Below are positions 17,760-27,049 of a DNA stretch of 51,790 nucleotides, in pieces. The first letter of the stretch is position 1; the number at the start of each line of letters is the position of its first letter. The DNA lies in the NCBI GenBank assembly GCA_023667055.1, contig JAMPAV010000001.1, positions 846,542 to 898,331 on the forward strand, read 5' to 3'. The stretch is from Muribaculum sp. GTDB taxonomy: Bacteria; Bacteroidota; Bacteroidia; Bacteroidales; Muribaculaceae. The notes under the pieces were generated by a model, which was given only the letters and a program-made list of their open reading frames with translations, ran no database searches and was not told where the DNA came from. Made by a program: the position numbers and the translations under genes.

Positions 17760-18581
17760 ATGTCAACAGCACAGGCAGAAAACACCCGTAAGGTGACCAC
17801 AAGTCGCCTTATGGAAATGAAACAGCGTGGTGAGAAAATCTCAATGCTTACTTCTTACGACTACACATCCGCAAAAATTGTGGATGAGGCCGGTATGGAT
17901 GTGATTCTTGTAGGCGATTCAGCTTCAAATGTCATGGCAGGCAATGTCACCACTCTCCCAATCACCCTCGACCAAATGATCTATCATGCCAAGTCGGTGA
18001 TGAAAGCAGCCAAGCGCGCCCTGGTAGTTGTGGATCTGCCCTTCGGAACATATCAGGGCAATTCCAAAGAAGCTCTTGCCTCGGCTATCCGCGTCATGAA
18101 GGAGAGCCATGCGGAAGCATTGAAACTCGAAGGAGGTGCTGAAATCGCGGAGTCAATACAGCGAATCCTTTGTGCCGGTATCCCCGTAATGGGACATCTT
18201 GGTCTGACCCCCCAAAGCATCAATAAGTTTGGCACCTACAGCGTGAGGGCAAAGGAGGAGGCCGAGGCCAAGAAACTGCTCGAAGACGCAAAACTGCTTG
18301 AGGAGATAGGGTGCTTTGCTCTTGTGCTGGAAAAAATTCCTGCCAAACTCGCCACAAAGGTAGCGCAGGAACTGACAATTCCCGTAATTGGAATTGGTGC
18401 CGGTGGCGGTGTTGACGGACAGGTGCTCGTGATGCACGACATGCTGGGTCTCACCATGGGATTCTCACCAAGATTCCTACGCAGATACGCCAATATGGGA
18501 GAAATCATGACTGATGCCATACAGCACTATATCGCCGACGTAAAAAGCAGCGACTTCCCCAACGAAAAGGAACAATATTGA
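17760..18581 (+). CDS. panB: 3-methyl-2-oxobutanoate hydroxymethyltransferase
   Basis: A 273-residue TIM-barrel enzyme that adds a hydroxymethyl group from methylene-tetrahydrofolate to alpha-ketoisovalerate, the first committed step of pantothenate and CoA synthesis. The hallmark sequences are [18 protein letters not shown] at the N-terminus, the metal-site region [35 protein letters not shown] and the C-terminal [21 protein letters not shown]. The length is normal and no residues appear to be lost. Other pantothenate genes are not in the window. The 13-mer AGACCCCATCTCA starts at the last base of its stop codon. Confidence 0.96.
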   Translation: MSTAQAENTRKVTTSRLMEMKQRGEKISMLTSYDYTSAKIVDEAGMDVILVGDSASNVMAGNVTTLPITLDQMIYHAKSVMKAAKRALVVVDLPFGTYQGNSKEALASAIRVMKESHAEALKLEGGAEIAESIQRILCAGIPVMGHLGLTPQSINKFGTYSVRAKEEAEAKKLLEDAKLLEEIGCFALVLEKIPAKLATKVAQELTIPVIGIGAGGGVDGQVLVMHDMLGLTMGFSPRFLRRYANMGEIMTDAIQHYIADVKSSDFPNEKEQY

Positions 18582-18617
18582 GACCCCATCTCATAAAAGA
18601 GAAGTTCGACCATTGTC

Positions 18618-19712
18618 ATGCATACTATGGGTAAAATAAAAAGAATGGCTCTTCCGGTGGCTGTCGTGGTCATTGCAGCCATGATAGCACTCACAGTCCA
18701 AGCGGCATCTGGGGTGCATCTAAAACATGGTGATTCCGGATCTTACGATTCCTCGCCAAAGATAGCCATTGCATACGTGGAATACGCAAGGCCGGGTGTT
18801 CCGGATCCGGATATGTTCACTCATCTTATTTATTCAGCCGCTGATTTCAACGAGGATTGCGAAACTGTAACCATTCCAACACCCGCCAAATTAAGAAGTC
18901 TGTCGGAATTAAAGAAGATAAATCCGAAATTGAAAGTAATTTTCAGTGTGGGAGGAAGCCGACGTGAAGGATTCAGCGAAATGGCCCGTGACAAGAAGAA
19001 GAGGAAAAACTTTGCAAAATGTGTGAAAAACGTGCTTGACTCTTTCAATCTTGATGGAGTTGACCTCGATTGGGAATTTCCTACTACTGAAGCAGGCGGT
19101 CACACCGCGACTCCGCAGGATGACAAGAATTATGCAAAAGTCGTGAAGGAACTTCGCAAGACATTGGGCAAAGACAAATGGATATCGTTTTATTCCAACA
19201 ATTCAGGCAAATTCATAGATTTCAAGCGGATGATGCCTTACGTGGATTATGTGAATGTCTCGGGCTACAATCTGTCGATACCAAAGGATGGGGAACGTGC
19301 CTATCATCAAAGTCCTCTTTATCCAAGTGACAAGACAGGGAAATGGTGTGTCAAAAGTTCCGTGGAACGCCATATTGAGAATGGTGCAATCCCGGAGAAA
19401 ATTTTAATAGGAATCCCATTTTTCGGACGGGGCAAATCTCCCTTCCCTTCATATATTGACTGCAGCCGGATTGCAGATTTCTCAGACAATGCAAACCTTG
19501 TATGGGACAAAGATGCCCGGGCTCCATATTATGCTGACAAAGAGGGTAATCTCCTTATGGGCTTTGACAATGAGAATTCCATAAAAGCTAAATTTGACTT
19601 TATTCGGGCCAATAATTTGCCGGGGGTGTTTATATGGAATTATGATTCCGATTATGACGACCACTCGCTTGGCAAGGCAGTCAAGAGGCTCAGCGAAGGG
19701 AAAGGAGACTGA
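18618..19712 (+). CDS. exported GH18 chitinase-like protein
   Basis: A 364-residue exported glycoside hydrolase family 18 protein. An N-terminal hydrophobic segment (residues about 12-29, ending VQAASG) is a signal peptide or anchor; a start nine bases later is also possible. The barrel contains VIFSVGGSRREGF and the GH18 catalytic signature DGVDLDWE with acid Glu153, then YVDYVNVSGYNLS and, near the end, FIWNYDSDYDD. The enzyme family cleaves beta-1,4 GlcNAc links in chitin-like or N-glycan substrates; the specificity here is unknown. It sits between panB and a Fur-family gene, away from any glycan locus. Confidence 0.9.
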   Translation: MHTMGKIKRMALPVAVVVIAAMIALTVQAASGVHLKHGDSGSYDSSPKIAIAYVEYARPGVPDPDMFTHLIYSAADFNEDCETVTIPTPAKLRSLSELKKINPKLKVIFSVGGSRREGFSEMARDKKKRKNFAKCVKNVLDSFNLDGVDLDWEFPTTEAGGHTATPQDDKNYAKVVKELRKTLGKDKWISFYSNNSGKFIDFKRMMPYVDYVNVSGYNLSIPKDGERAYHQSPLYPSDKTGKWCVKSSVERHIENGAIPEKILIGIPFFGRGKSPFPSYIDCSRIADFSDNANLVWDKDARAPYYADKEGNLLMGFDNENSIKAKFDFIRANNLPGVFIWNYDSDYDDHSLGKAVKRLSEGKGD

Positions 19713-19733
19713 CATTATCCACAAGAATTAATC

Positions 19734-20150
19734 ATGACACTAATCCAAACGCTGGAAAACTCAGGAATCAAGGCTACCTCAAATCGTATTCTTGTGTTTA
19801 GGACACTTGCGGATGCCACCTCTCCAATGAGTCTGATTGAACTTGAGACCTTGCTGGAGACACTTGACCGATCAAGCATTCAGCGGGTGCTTACTCTGCT
19901 GTCTGACCATGGACTTGTGCATGTCATGGAAGACGGACGTGGCGTGGCCAAGTATGAAGTATGCCACAGCATTGATGGCCATCACACGAATGATGACCAT
20001 CATGCCCATTTCTATTGTGAGAAATGCAATAAGGTGTTCTGTCTGGAGGATATATGCATCCCACGTGTTCCCGTCCCCTCTGGATTCGAGGTCACAGGTG
20101 TCAATTTCATGCTCAAGGGTCTATGCCCCGAATGTCATAGCAAGGCATAA
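19734..20150 (+). CDS. Fur family metal-responsive regulator
   Basis: A 138-residue protein with a winged helix (residues about 1-75, RSSIQRVLTLLSDHGLVHVM) and a C-terminal dimerization and metal domain. The His-rich segment GHHTNDDHHAHFYC and two Cys pairs, Cys95/Cys98 and Cys131/Cys134, provide the structural zinc site and sensing ligands usual for Fur/Zur/PerR proteins. The sensed metal cannot be decided. It starts 21 bases after the GH18 stop, so it may be expressed from the upstream transcript. It faces the efflux operon across a 15-base convergent gap. Confidence 0.92.
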   Translation: MTLIQTLENSGIKATSNRILVFRTLADATSPMSLIELETLLETLDRSSIQRVLTLLSDHGLVHVMEDGRGVAKYEVCHSIDGHHTNDDHHAHFYCEKCNKVFCLEDICIPRVPVPSGFEVTGVNFMLKGLCPECHSKA

Positions 20151-20165
20151 GGTCCTCATGGGGAA

Positions 20166-21761
20166 TCAGCCGATGGCTACGGCACGGCGGAAGTAGCGGC
20201 GGATAGTGCGCCATTTGGGGAAAATCGCGGAAGGACGTATGGGTCCATAGCTTACAAGAATCAGTGTCAGGGCAACGAGCGTCCAAATCAGAAGCCAGCC
20301 GTAGATTTCCTTCATTGACACCACAAGTGCCTGCTGCTGCACCATTCCATACAACTGACCGAGTGGCACTTGAGACACAGCGGGATTCACATCCGTAAGG
20401 TTTGCGTCAAGCAATGAGGCATTTTTTGACATGGCGTGCTGAAGCCACTCCCCTATTATGGCAGGTCCGAGCGTAGCGCTCATCACAGCACCATAGAATC
20501 CATTGAGCGTCAAAGCCTGTGGAAAAATGAAGAAATGCAGTCTGCTCTCTCCCGGAGTCACCGATGTAAGGAAAACAATGGATATTATGACAGAGGCGAA
20601 TCCACGTGCCACAAGTGGGATGAAGAGCATTTCCTTTTCAAGGTTATAGTCAATCATGAAATAGAAGTAAGCCATGTAGATGGCTGCAAAAAAGAATGCA
20701 ATTGCAGTCATGGTCTTGTATCTCCAATGCCGAAGGGCAAATGTATGGTATGTGAAAGCACATCCGAGGATAATCCCCACCACCACATACCAGTTGAGAT
20801 CAATCAGATTTGTCTCGTCAAATCCCAATATTGATGACGCATCGCCATGCTCGAACACATGCTCTGTGGCCAAAGGAGTAAAGAAAGCCAGATAAATCAC
20901 CAGAGCCAGACACACATTTCTGTTGGTCAAGACGGGAAATGATATATATGGATGATGCAGGAACGTGGCCCTCCACAGATTAAGACTAAGGCAAACTGCT
21001 CCTACGATTGTGGCACCGACAATCTCTAAGGAGTCCCACCAATCATAGAAGTCGCCATACACGCACACAAAAGTGAAACTCATCATCACAATGCTCCAGA
21101 GTCCGGCCCCTATCCAGTCTATGCCGAGAAGCGGAATCTGCATGGGACCTTTGACGGGGCGCACAAGCGCCAGCACCAACACCATCATGACCACAAGCAA
21201 TCCCATCATGATGTAGTGAAGATATTCCCACTGAGAGAAGAACGACACATAGACGGATGCCAGACCGCTCAACTGAATCACAGTGTCAACTATTATATAG
21301 ACATAGCAAAAGAACACCGCCATGTCGCGGGTGGGGGTGATCCAAAGCTGTATGGTGGAGTTGCAGGCAAAAGTGCCCTGCATCCTGAACCACCCCGCCA
21401 CAAAACAGGTGCACACAAGCACAGCCACACTCGAAGTATGAGCACAGATGAAGGTGCAAATTGTCAACACTGCGGCACTTGCAAGAAGGCTCACGCGGTT
21501 GGAAAAGCGGAACTTAATCCTGAACATGACACAGAAATTGATCGACATGCCTATAAGCGAGGCATATCCCGCCATCAGGATGTCTTCGCGCATGAGAGCC
21601 GTGGTGCCAACCATATCGGTCACGGCAGCAAGATAGAGGCCACCGGAAAACTGGATGACAAGCACGAAGAAAATGAAGAGCCACGGCTTGAGCCGACGCG
21701 GCACGAAATCCGGCACGTCGGGTATGTCGAAAGGACCGGCCGGTCCACCCCATTCCGCCAT
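20166..21761 (-). CDS. EmrB/DHA2-type MFS efflux permease
   Basis: A 531-residue inner membrane transporter with about fourteen hydrophobic segments, the size of the DHA2 drug:H+ antiporters. Characteristic parts include the first helix region WLFIFFVLVIQFSGGLYLA and the middle loop RPVKGPMQIPLLGIDWIGAG, which is typical of EmrB-like proteins at the border of helices 6-7. It would export drugs, bile-type compounds or fatty acids using the proton gradient. It is the last gene of a three-gene operon; the adaptor stop and this start are one base apart. The periplasmic adaptor and TolC-type protein upstream complete a tripartite pump. Confidence 0.88.
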   Translation of the reverse strand: MAEWGGPAGPFDIPDVPDFVPRRLKPWLFIFFVLVIQFSGGLYLAAVTDMVGTTALMREDILMAGYASLIGMSINFCVMFRIKFRFSNRVSLLASAAVLTICTFICAHTSSVAVLVCTCFVAGWFRMQGTFACNSTIQLWITPTRDMAVFFCYVYIIVDTVIQLSGLASVYVSFFSQWEYLHYIMMGLLVVMMVLVLALVRPVKGPMQIPLLGIDWIGAGLWSIVMMSFTFVCVYGDFYDWWDSLEIVGATIVGAVCLSLNLWRATFLHHPYISFPVLTNRNVCLALVIYLAFFTPLATEHVFEHGDASSILGFDETNLIDLNWYVVVGIILGCAFTYHTFALRHWRYKTMTAIAFFFAAIYMAYFYFMIDYNLEKEMLFIPLVARGFASVIISIVFLTSVTPGESRLHFFIFPQALTLNGFYGAVMSATLGPAIIGEWLQHAMSKNASLLDANLTDVNPAVSQVPLGQLYGMVQQQALVVSMKEIYGWLLIWTLVALTLILVSYGPIRPSAIFPKWRTIRRYFRRAVAIG

Positions 21762-21762
21762 A

Positions 21763-22788
21763 TCAATACTTCACATCACATTCCACATTCATTCCGGCAC
21801 GGAGCTGAGAAAGGTCCCCTGTGTCGGAAAGTTCAATTCTCACGGGTATCCTCTGGCGAACTTTCACGAAATTGCCGGCGGAATTGTCCTGAGGCATTAC
21901 TGACAAGGCCGATCCGCTGGCAGCTGAAAGCGACACCACCTTGCCATGGAAAGTCTTGCCGGGGATGGCATCAACCCTGACATCAACCTCGCTGCCATCA
22001 TGAATATGCTTAAGCTGGGTTTCCTTGAAATTTGCGGCAACCCACACTTCGGAAGCATCCACAATGTCGAGGAGTGTCTGACCCGGCTGAATCAGCTGTC
22101 CCACCTGTATTTCCTTGCGTGAGGTGTAGCCGTCGCAAGGTGCTGTAATCACAGTATAGGAGAGGTTTAGCTCGGCGGTCTCAAGCAGGGCCTTGGCAAG
22201 TTCTACCCCCGCGTCTGTCTGTGAGATACGCTGGCGTGTCTCCTCAACCACAGAAGAAGTGGCCGAACGCTGACTCCTGAGCATCTCATATCGGGCCTTT
22301 TTAGCCTTATAGTCTGTCTCCACGCCATCATATTGCTGATGCGTCACAGCGTCGCTCATCAGAAGCTTGCGGTATCGCTCCAGATCCACGGCAGCATTGT
22401 CCATCAAAACCTTAGCCTCCGCAACTGAGGCCTCGCTCACCGCAACATTGGCAGAGGCCACGCCAACACTGCGGTCGGCCAAGCCTCGGCCTGCAAGGGC
22501 ATTCTGATATTCAGCATTGGCCTGAGCCACGCGCAGACGCATGTCGGCATCGTCGATTATGACCAGTGTGTCACCTTTTCTTACCGGCTGATATTCCTTG
22601 AATCGGATTTCCTTTATATAGCCCTGGACCCGGCTGTTGACCGGCACTATCTGTCTTTGTATTTGCGCATTGTCGGTAAATTCCACATCACCGAAGTGAA
22701 AAAGTTTTGTACACACCCAAGTGCCTGCGAGGACAATGACAATTAGAGTCAGTATGTAGGAGAGTATTTTTTTGGTTCGCTTGTTCAT
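21763..22788 (-). CDS. HlyD/EmrA-type periplasmic adaptor
   Basis: A 341-residue membrane fusion protein that links the inner-membrane permease to the outer-membrane channel. It has one N-terminal membrane helix (residues about 9-28), a lipoyl half-motif (VNSRVQGYIKEIRFKEYQPV), a long coiled-coil hairpin (about 80-190), and the second lipoyl half and barrel (ITAPCDGYTSRKEIQVGQLI, VWVAANFKETQL). The layout is that of EmrA. Its start overlaps the TolC-family stop by four bases, which suggests translational coupling. Confidence 0.92.
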   Translation of the reverse strand: MNKRTKKILSYILTLIVIVLAGTWVCTKLFHFGDVEFTDNAQIQRQIVPVNSRVQGYIKEIRFKEYQPVRKGDTLVIIDDADMRLRVAQANAEYQNALAGRGLADRSVGVASANVAVSEASVAEAKVLMDNAAVDLERYRKLLMSDAVTHQQYDGVETDYKAKKARYEMLRSQRSATSSVVEETRQRISQTDAGVELAKALLETAELNLSYTVITAPCDGYTSRKEIQVGQLIQPGQTLLDIVDASEVWVAANFKETQLKHIHDGSEVDVRVDAIPGKTFHGKVVSLSAASGSALSVMPQDNSAGNFVKVRQRIPVRIELSDTGDLSQLRAGMNVECDVKY

Positions 22789-24104
22789 ATTTTTCCTGAA
22801 GTAAAGAGAAGTTTATGATAATAGTATATAATATTGATTCGGGCATTGACGAGTTGCTGCTCGGCATCAAGTTTGGAGTTGGCGGCATCGAGCATATCGG
22901 TGATAAGTGCCATTCCCTCAGAATATCGGGTGGAGATGACTTTGTAGTTTCTCTCGGCCAGTTCCACACTTTTTTGTTGCGTCTTTAGTTCTTCGTATGA
23001 TTCAAGATAACGTATATAGTCGGCACGTATAGACATTTCCGTGTCTTCACGGACTGCAGCCAGTTCATCATTGGCCAGTGCTGTGGCGGCACGGCTTTTC
23101 TGCATCGACTTGTTGTTTTTGAAAAGAGAAGAGAGATTGTAGGACACTCCCAAGCCAACATACCAATAACTCAGGTTCCGGTCGATTGGCGGGACTTCCA
23201 CCAGAATCGGCCCATCTATATTCCAATAGGCTTGGAGCCCGACCTTCGGCAAATACTCCGATTTCGTGAGGTCTTCTGCCTTGCGTGATATACTTACCTT
23301 TGAATTTGCAAGAGCAATAACGGGAGAATTGACACTTGCCTCGGATTGCCACATAGATTCGGAAGTCTGAGGTAGAGACCTGTCAAGGATTGTGGAGTCA
23401 GGCAAAACCCTAAGGTCAGACTGAAGGCCGGCAATTGACACGAGGTTGCTGTTCAGGATGTCAAGGGTATTGTCTATTTTGACAAGCTGAAGCTCGAGGT
23501 TGGAGACAAGCAATTCGTATCGGGTGATATCGTTCCGTAGCACTGTACCTTGCTCGTAACGCACACGCATGTCGGCAAGCACCTTACGGGCCTGGCTGAG
23601 ATTCTTCTCCACCACGAAGCGCAGATTATGGAACTTGTAGATGTCCAGATAGAATCCGGTGAGTTGGAAGCGGATGTTGTCACGCTTCAGTTCTGTAGCA
23701 TATCGTGAAGCCGTCAGTTTCAACTCTGCCAGTTGCACGCCTGCCGTGAGGGCACCGCCTGTATATACAGGCTGGGTCACACCTATTTCAAGTTTATTGC
23801 CGAAGTGAGGAATCGGGGCTTTCTGACAGTCGGAAAAATTGCGTTTGGTGGTAAATCCGTCGCCGATGAAACTGAGCGACATGGAAGTGTTGATATCGGG
23901 AAGATAGCCTGACTTGGCAACACGAATTTCCTGACGTGCCTCTTCCTCTGCGGCAAAGGAGGGGCGGAGCTGAAGGCTGTTTTGCTCGGCGGTCTGATAT
24001 AGTTCATCAAGGGTGACGACCCTTGCATTCTGACCGACGGCACACAGCCCACCGCCCAGCAGCGCGGACATAGCCAACACTGCGAGCAATCGGGGATTGT
24101 TCAT
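22785..24104 (-). CDS. TolC family outer membrane efflux protein
   Basis: A 439-residue TolC-like channel. A signal peptide (residues 1 to about 25, ending CAVGQNA) precedes two homologous halves of long helices and short barrel strands. Typical signs are LDELYQTAEQNSLQLRPS near the N-terminus, GVTQPVYTGGAL, and YSEGMALITDMLDAANSKLD in the second half. It is the first gene of the efflux operon. No convincing minus-strand promoter was found in the following spacer, though a lone TAATTTTG (24330-24323) is present. Confidence 0.92.
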   Translation of the reverse strand: MNNPRLLAVLAMSALLGGGLCAVGQNARVVTLDELYQTAEQNSLQLRPSFAAEEEARQEIRVAKSGYLPDINTSMSLSFIGDGFTTKRNFSDCQKAPIPHFGNKLEIGVTQPVYTGGALTAGVQLAELKLTASRYATELKRDNIRFQLTGFYLDIYKFHNLRFVVEKNLSQARKVLADMRVRYEQGTVLRNDITRYELLVSNLELQLVKIDNTLDILNSNLVSIAGLQSDLRVLPDSTILDRSLPQTSESMWQSEASVNSPVIALANSKVSISRKAEDLTKSEYLPKVGLQAYWNIDGPILVEVPPIDRNLSYWYVGLGVSYNLSSLFKNNKSMQKSRAATALANDELAAVREDTEMSIRADYIRYLESYEELKTQQKSVELAERNYKVISTRYSEGMALITDMLDAANSKLDAEQQLVNARINIIYYYHKLLFTSGKI

Positions 24105-24110
24105 ATAAAG

Positions 24111-24138
24111 AGTTAAGAGTTAAGAGTTAAGGGTTAAG
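24111..24138. repeat. tandem heptamer repeat AGTTAAG
   Basis: Four head-to-tail heptamers, three AGTTAAG and one GGTTAAG, lie directly upstream of the efflux operon's first codon (minus strand). Similar GGTTAA-type runs occur at about 44303-44337. Confidence 0.85.
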
Positions 24139-24371
24139 TGGGGATTGATGGGGGCTCAGCCATATAAAGCGGAGCACAACAACAAATATCAAAGTCTTTC
24201 AGACAATGACGCGGTGCTCTTCCAATTTTCCTTGAAAGCGTAGTTTTGGATGTGTGTAGTCAGAACGCTTGATGTAGAATTAGATACAATCATATAGAAG
24301 CCGCTCTTTGTGAACGGCAATGCAAAATTACAAAAAAAATCGATATAGGCGAATGCCAAAATTGCAATTAT

Positions 24372-24402
24372 TTTGTAGATTCGTTATTATTTATTAACTT
24401 TG
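24372..24402 (+). promoter_or_regulatory. Bacteroidales promoter for the GH115 gene
   Basis: TTTG at 24372-24375 and TAACTTTG at 24395-24402 are separated by 19 bases and lie 36 bases before the ATG. They also rule out starts upstream of 24439. Confidence 0.8.
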
Positions 24403-24438
24403 CAAAGAAAAACAAACCAAACTGTAAATCTAATAGAA

Positions 24439-26985
24439 ATGAAACTTAAAACTATCCTGACAGCCGCTCTTGCCTCATTTTTTGCAATGGGTGCTAATGC
24501 GATTGATCATCCCGGAATCACCTCCCCGAATCATTCGTCCAATTCATTCCCATTGATCACCAATGGAGTGCCAACCCCCATTGTGATATGCAATGATGAT
24601 GAGAAGGGCATATCCATAGCCGCATCCAATCTGGCTGCCGATTTTGAACGTGTATCGGGCAGAAAGGCTGATATCTCCGGTGAAATCGGAAATAAGAGTA
24701 AAGTCATAATAGCCGGCACGGAGAAGAACCCTCTTATATCCCGGCTTATCAAGGAAAAGAAAATAGATGGGAAGGAACTGAAGGGCAAAAATGAGAAATA
24801 CATCATCCAGACCATCCCCAATCCATTCCCTGGTGTGGAAGAGGCTCTTGTGATAGCGGGAAGCGACCGCAGGGGCGTAATCTACGGCATCTATGAAATA
24901 TCCGAACAGATCGGTGTCTCCCCATGGTATGACTGGGCGGATGTGCCGGTGCAACACAGCGACAATCTTGCGATTGCAAATGGGACCTACACGGCAGGCG
25001 AGCCGGCTGTGAAATACAGAGGCCTGTTTCTAAACGATGAGGCCCCATGCCTTACATCTTGGGTGAAAAACACATACGGCACCAATCACGGCGACCATAA
25101 TTTCTACGCACGTGTAGGCGAACTGATTTTGCGCCTGCGCGGAAATTATCTTTGGCCTGCCATGTGGGTGTGGGCTTTCTATGCCGATGACCCGGAAAAC
25201 AGCAAGACCGCAGATGAAATGGGTCTGATCATGGGCACTTCCCACCATGAGCCGATGGCCCGCAACCATCAGGAATGGGCGCGTCACCGCAAGGAATATG
25301 GCAAATGGAATTATAACGAAAACCAAGAGGTCATCGACAAATTCTTCACGGAGGGAATTCAGCGCATGAACGGCACCGAGGATATTGTCACCATCGGTAT
25401 GCGCGGCGACGGCGATGAGGCCATGAGCGAAAGCGCCGACGTGGCGCTGCTTGATAAAATCATAAAGAACCAGCGCAAGATAATTGCCAAGGAAACCGGC
25501 AAAAAAGCCGACAAGACTCCGCAACTTTGGGCTCTCTACAAGGAAGTGCTTGATTATTACGACAAGGGACTACGCGCTCCCGACGATGTGATATATCTGC
25601 TTTGCGACGACAACTGGGGCAACGTACGCAGGCTGCCTAATGCTGAGGAAAGGAAACACCCCGGCGGATGGGGCATGTATTATCATGTGGATTATGTCGG
25701 TGCCCCACGAAACTCAAAGCTCATAAATGTGACTCCAATACAGGGAATGTGGGAGCAGCTGAACCTGACTTACGACTATGGAGTCGATAAACTGTGGATT
25801 CTGAACGTAGGCGACCTGAAACCGATGGAATATCCGATTTCACTCTTCATGGACATGGCATGGAATCCGAAAAAATATGACGCCGACCACATCACAGACC
25901 ATACACTCGACTTCTGCCGCCAACAATTCGGAGAGCAACAGGCTAATGAAGCTGCGCGGATACTGAACCTCTACAGCAAATATGCCGGACGTGTAACCCC
26001 CGAAATGCTTGATGCCAACACCTACAATCTCACCACGGGCGAATGGAAGAGCGTTACTGACGATTTCATACGTCTGGAGGCTGAGGCAATGAGGCAATAC
26101 TCCTCTCTGAGTCCTGAATACAGGGATGCCTACAGAGAACTGGTGCTTTTCCCGGTACAACTGGTAGCCAACCTATATGATATGTATTATGCCGTGGCAA
26201 TGAACCATAAACTTCATAATGAAGGTAATCCACAAGCCAATCTCTGGGCCGACAAGGCGGAAAAGGCATTTGCACGCGATGCCCAACTTATGACTGAATA
26301 CAACAAGGAAATCGCCGGCGGGAAATGGGACGGCATGATGACCCAGAAACATATCGGATACAAGATATGGAACGACGATTTCCCGAAGGACACGATGCCG
26401 GAAGTGTTCCGGTTTGAGAATGCCGATGCCCTGGCGGGCAATTACGTGTTCCGGCCATCCGACAATGGTGCGACTGTGATGGAGGCTGAGCATTATTACC
26501 GTGCAGACGCTCCGGAAGGCTATAAATGGCAGACATACGCCGATATGGGACGCACATTGAGCGGTGTCGCCCTCACTCCTTACACAGCGCCGGTGAAGGA
26601 TGCGTCGCTGACATATCGTCTCGCGTTGCCGGACGACGTGAAGAAGGTGGATGTCAAGGTGGTGGTGAAATCTACCCTGGCATTCAAGAATGTAGCCGGC
26701 CACAGATATGCCGTCAGCATTGACGGCGGTGAGGAAAAGATTGTCAACTTCAATCACAACCTGAATGAAGAGCCCGAAAACATCTACAACATCTTCTATC
26801 CTACTGTGGCAAGAAGAGTGGTGGAGAATGATGTGACTCTGACTCCGGGTGCCGGCAAGGAAGGAATTCATGAAATCACACTGCGTCCGCTCGATGAAGG
26901 CATCGTATTCGAGAAGGTCGTGGTTGATTACGGCGGCTATAAGCCTTCATATCTTTTCGGTGAAGAGACAGCAGTGACACGTTAA
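24439..26985 (+). CDS. GH115 xylan alpha-glucuronidase
   Basis: An 848-residue exported enzyme that removes (4-O-methyl)glucuronic acid from xylan side chains. The signal peptide (MKLKTILTAALASFFAMGANA) follows the ATG at 24439; an in-frame extension to 24400 would lie in the promoter. After an N-terminal domain (about 30-170), the catalytic part shows KYRGLFLNDEAP, LRGNYLWPAMW and IGMRGDGDEAM, sequences typical of GH115. The C-terminal region from about 660 (MEAEHYYRADAPEGYKWQ) is the family's final beta domain. It is transcribed alone from its own promoter and ends at a bidirectional terminator. No other xylanolytic gene is adjacent. Confidence 0.93.
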   Translation: MKLKTILTAALASFFAMGANAIDHPGITSPNHSSNSFPLITNGVPTPIVICNDDEKGISIAASNLAADFERVSGRKADISGEIGNKSKVIIAGTEKNPLISRLIKEKKIDGKELKGKNEKYIIQTIPNPFPGVEEALVIAGSDRRGVIYGIYEISEQIGVSPWYDWADVPVQHSDNLAIANGTYTAGEPAVKYRGLFLNDEAPCLTSWVKNTYGTNHGDHNFYARVGELILRLRGNYLWPAMWVWAFYADDPENSKTADEMGLIMGTSHHEPMARNHQEWARHRKEYGKWNYNENQEVIDKFFTEGIQRMNGTEDIVTIGMRGDGDEAMSESADVALLDKIIKNQRKIIAKETGKKADKTPQLWALYKEVLDYYDKGLRAPDDVIYLLCDDNWGNVRRLPNAEERKHPGGWGMYYHVDYVGAPRNSKLINVTPIQGMWEQLNLTYDYGVDKLWILNVGDLKPMEYPISLFMDMAWNPKKYDADHITDHTLDFCRQQFGEQQANEAARILNLYSKYAGRVTPEMLDANTYNLTTGEWKSVTDDFIRLEAEAMRQYSSLSPEYRDAYRELVLFPVQLVANLYDMYYAVAMNHKLHNEGNPQANLWADKAEKAFARDAQLMTEYNKEIAGGKWDGMMTQKHIGYKIWNDDFPKDTMPEVFRFENADALAGNYVFRPSDNGATVMEAEHYYRADAPEGYKWQTYADMGRTLSGVALTPYTAPVKDASLTYRLALPDDVKKVDVKVVVKSTLAFKNVAGHRYAVSIDGGEEKIVNFNHNLNEEPENIYNIFYPTVARRVVENDVTLTPGAGKEGIHEITLRPLDEGIVFEKVVVDYGGYKPSYLFGEETAVTR

Positions 26986-27014
26986 CTGCAGACAACAGCG
27001 AGATACTGCATAGT

Positions 27015-27045
27015 CAAGGCCCCGACTGTAACAGTTGGGGCCTTG
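27015..27045. terminator. bidirectional terminator between GH115 and helicase genes
   Basis: A perfect 14-base stem, CAAGGCCCCGACTG (27015-27028) with CAGTTGGGGCCTTG (27032-27045), with a three-base loop between convergent genes. The 12-mer AAGGCCCCGACT recurs, inverted, in the right flank of the terminator at 32172-32215. Confidence 0.85.
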
Positions 27046-27049
27046 AAAC

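Larger units (their letters stand above)
24105..24438. other. divergent spacer between efflux operon and GH115 gene
   Basis: This 334-base spacer holds the heptamer repeats near its left end and the GH115 promoter near its right end. The roughly 230 bases between are AT-rich without a convincing ORF, RNA or operator. The efflux promoter must lie here but is not clear. Confidence 0.5.
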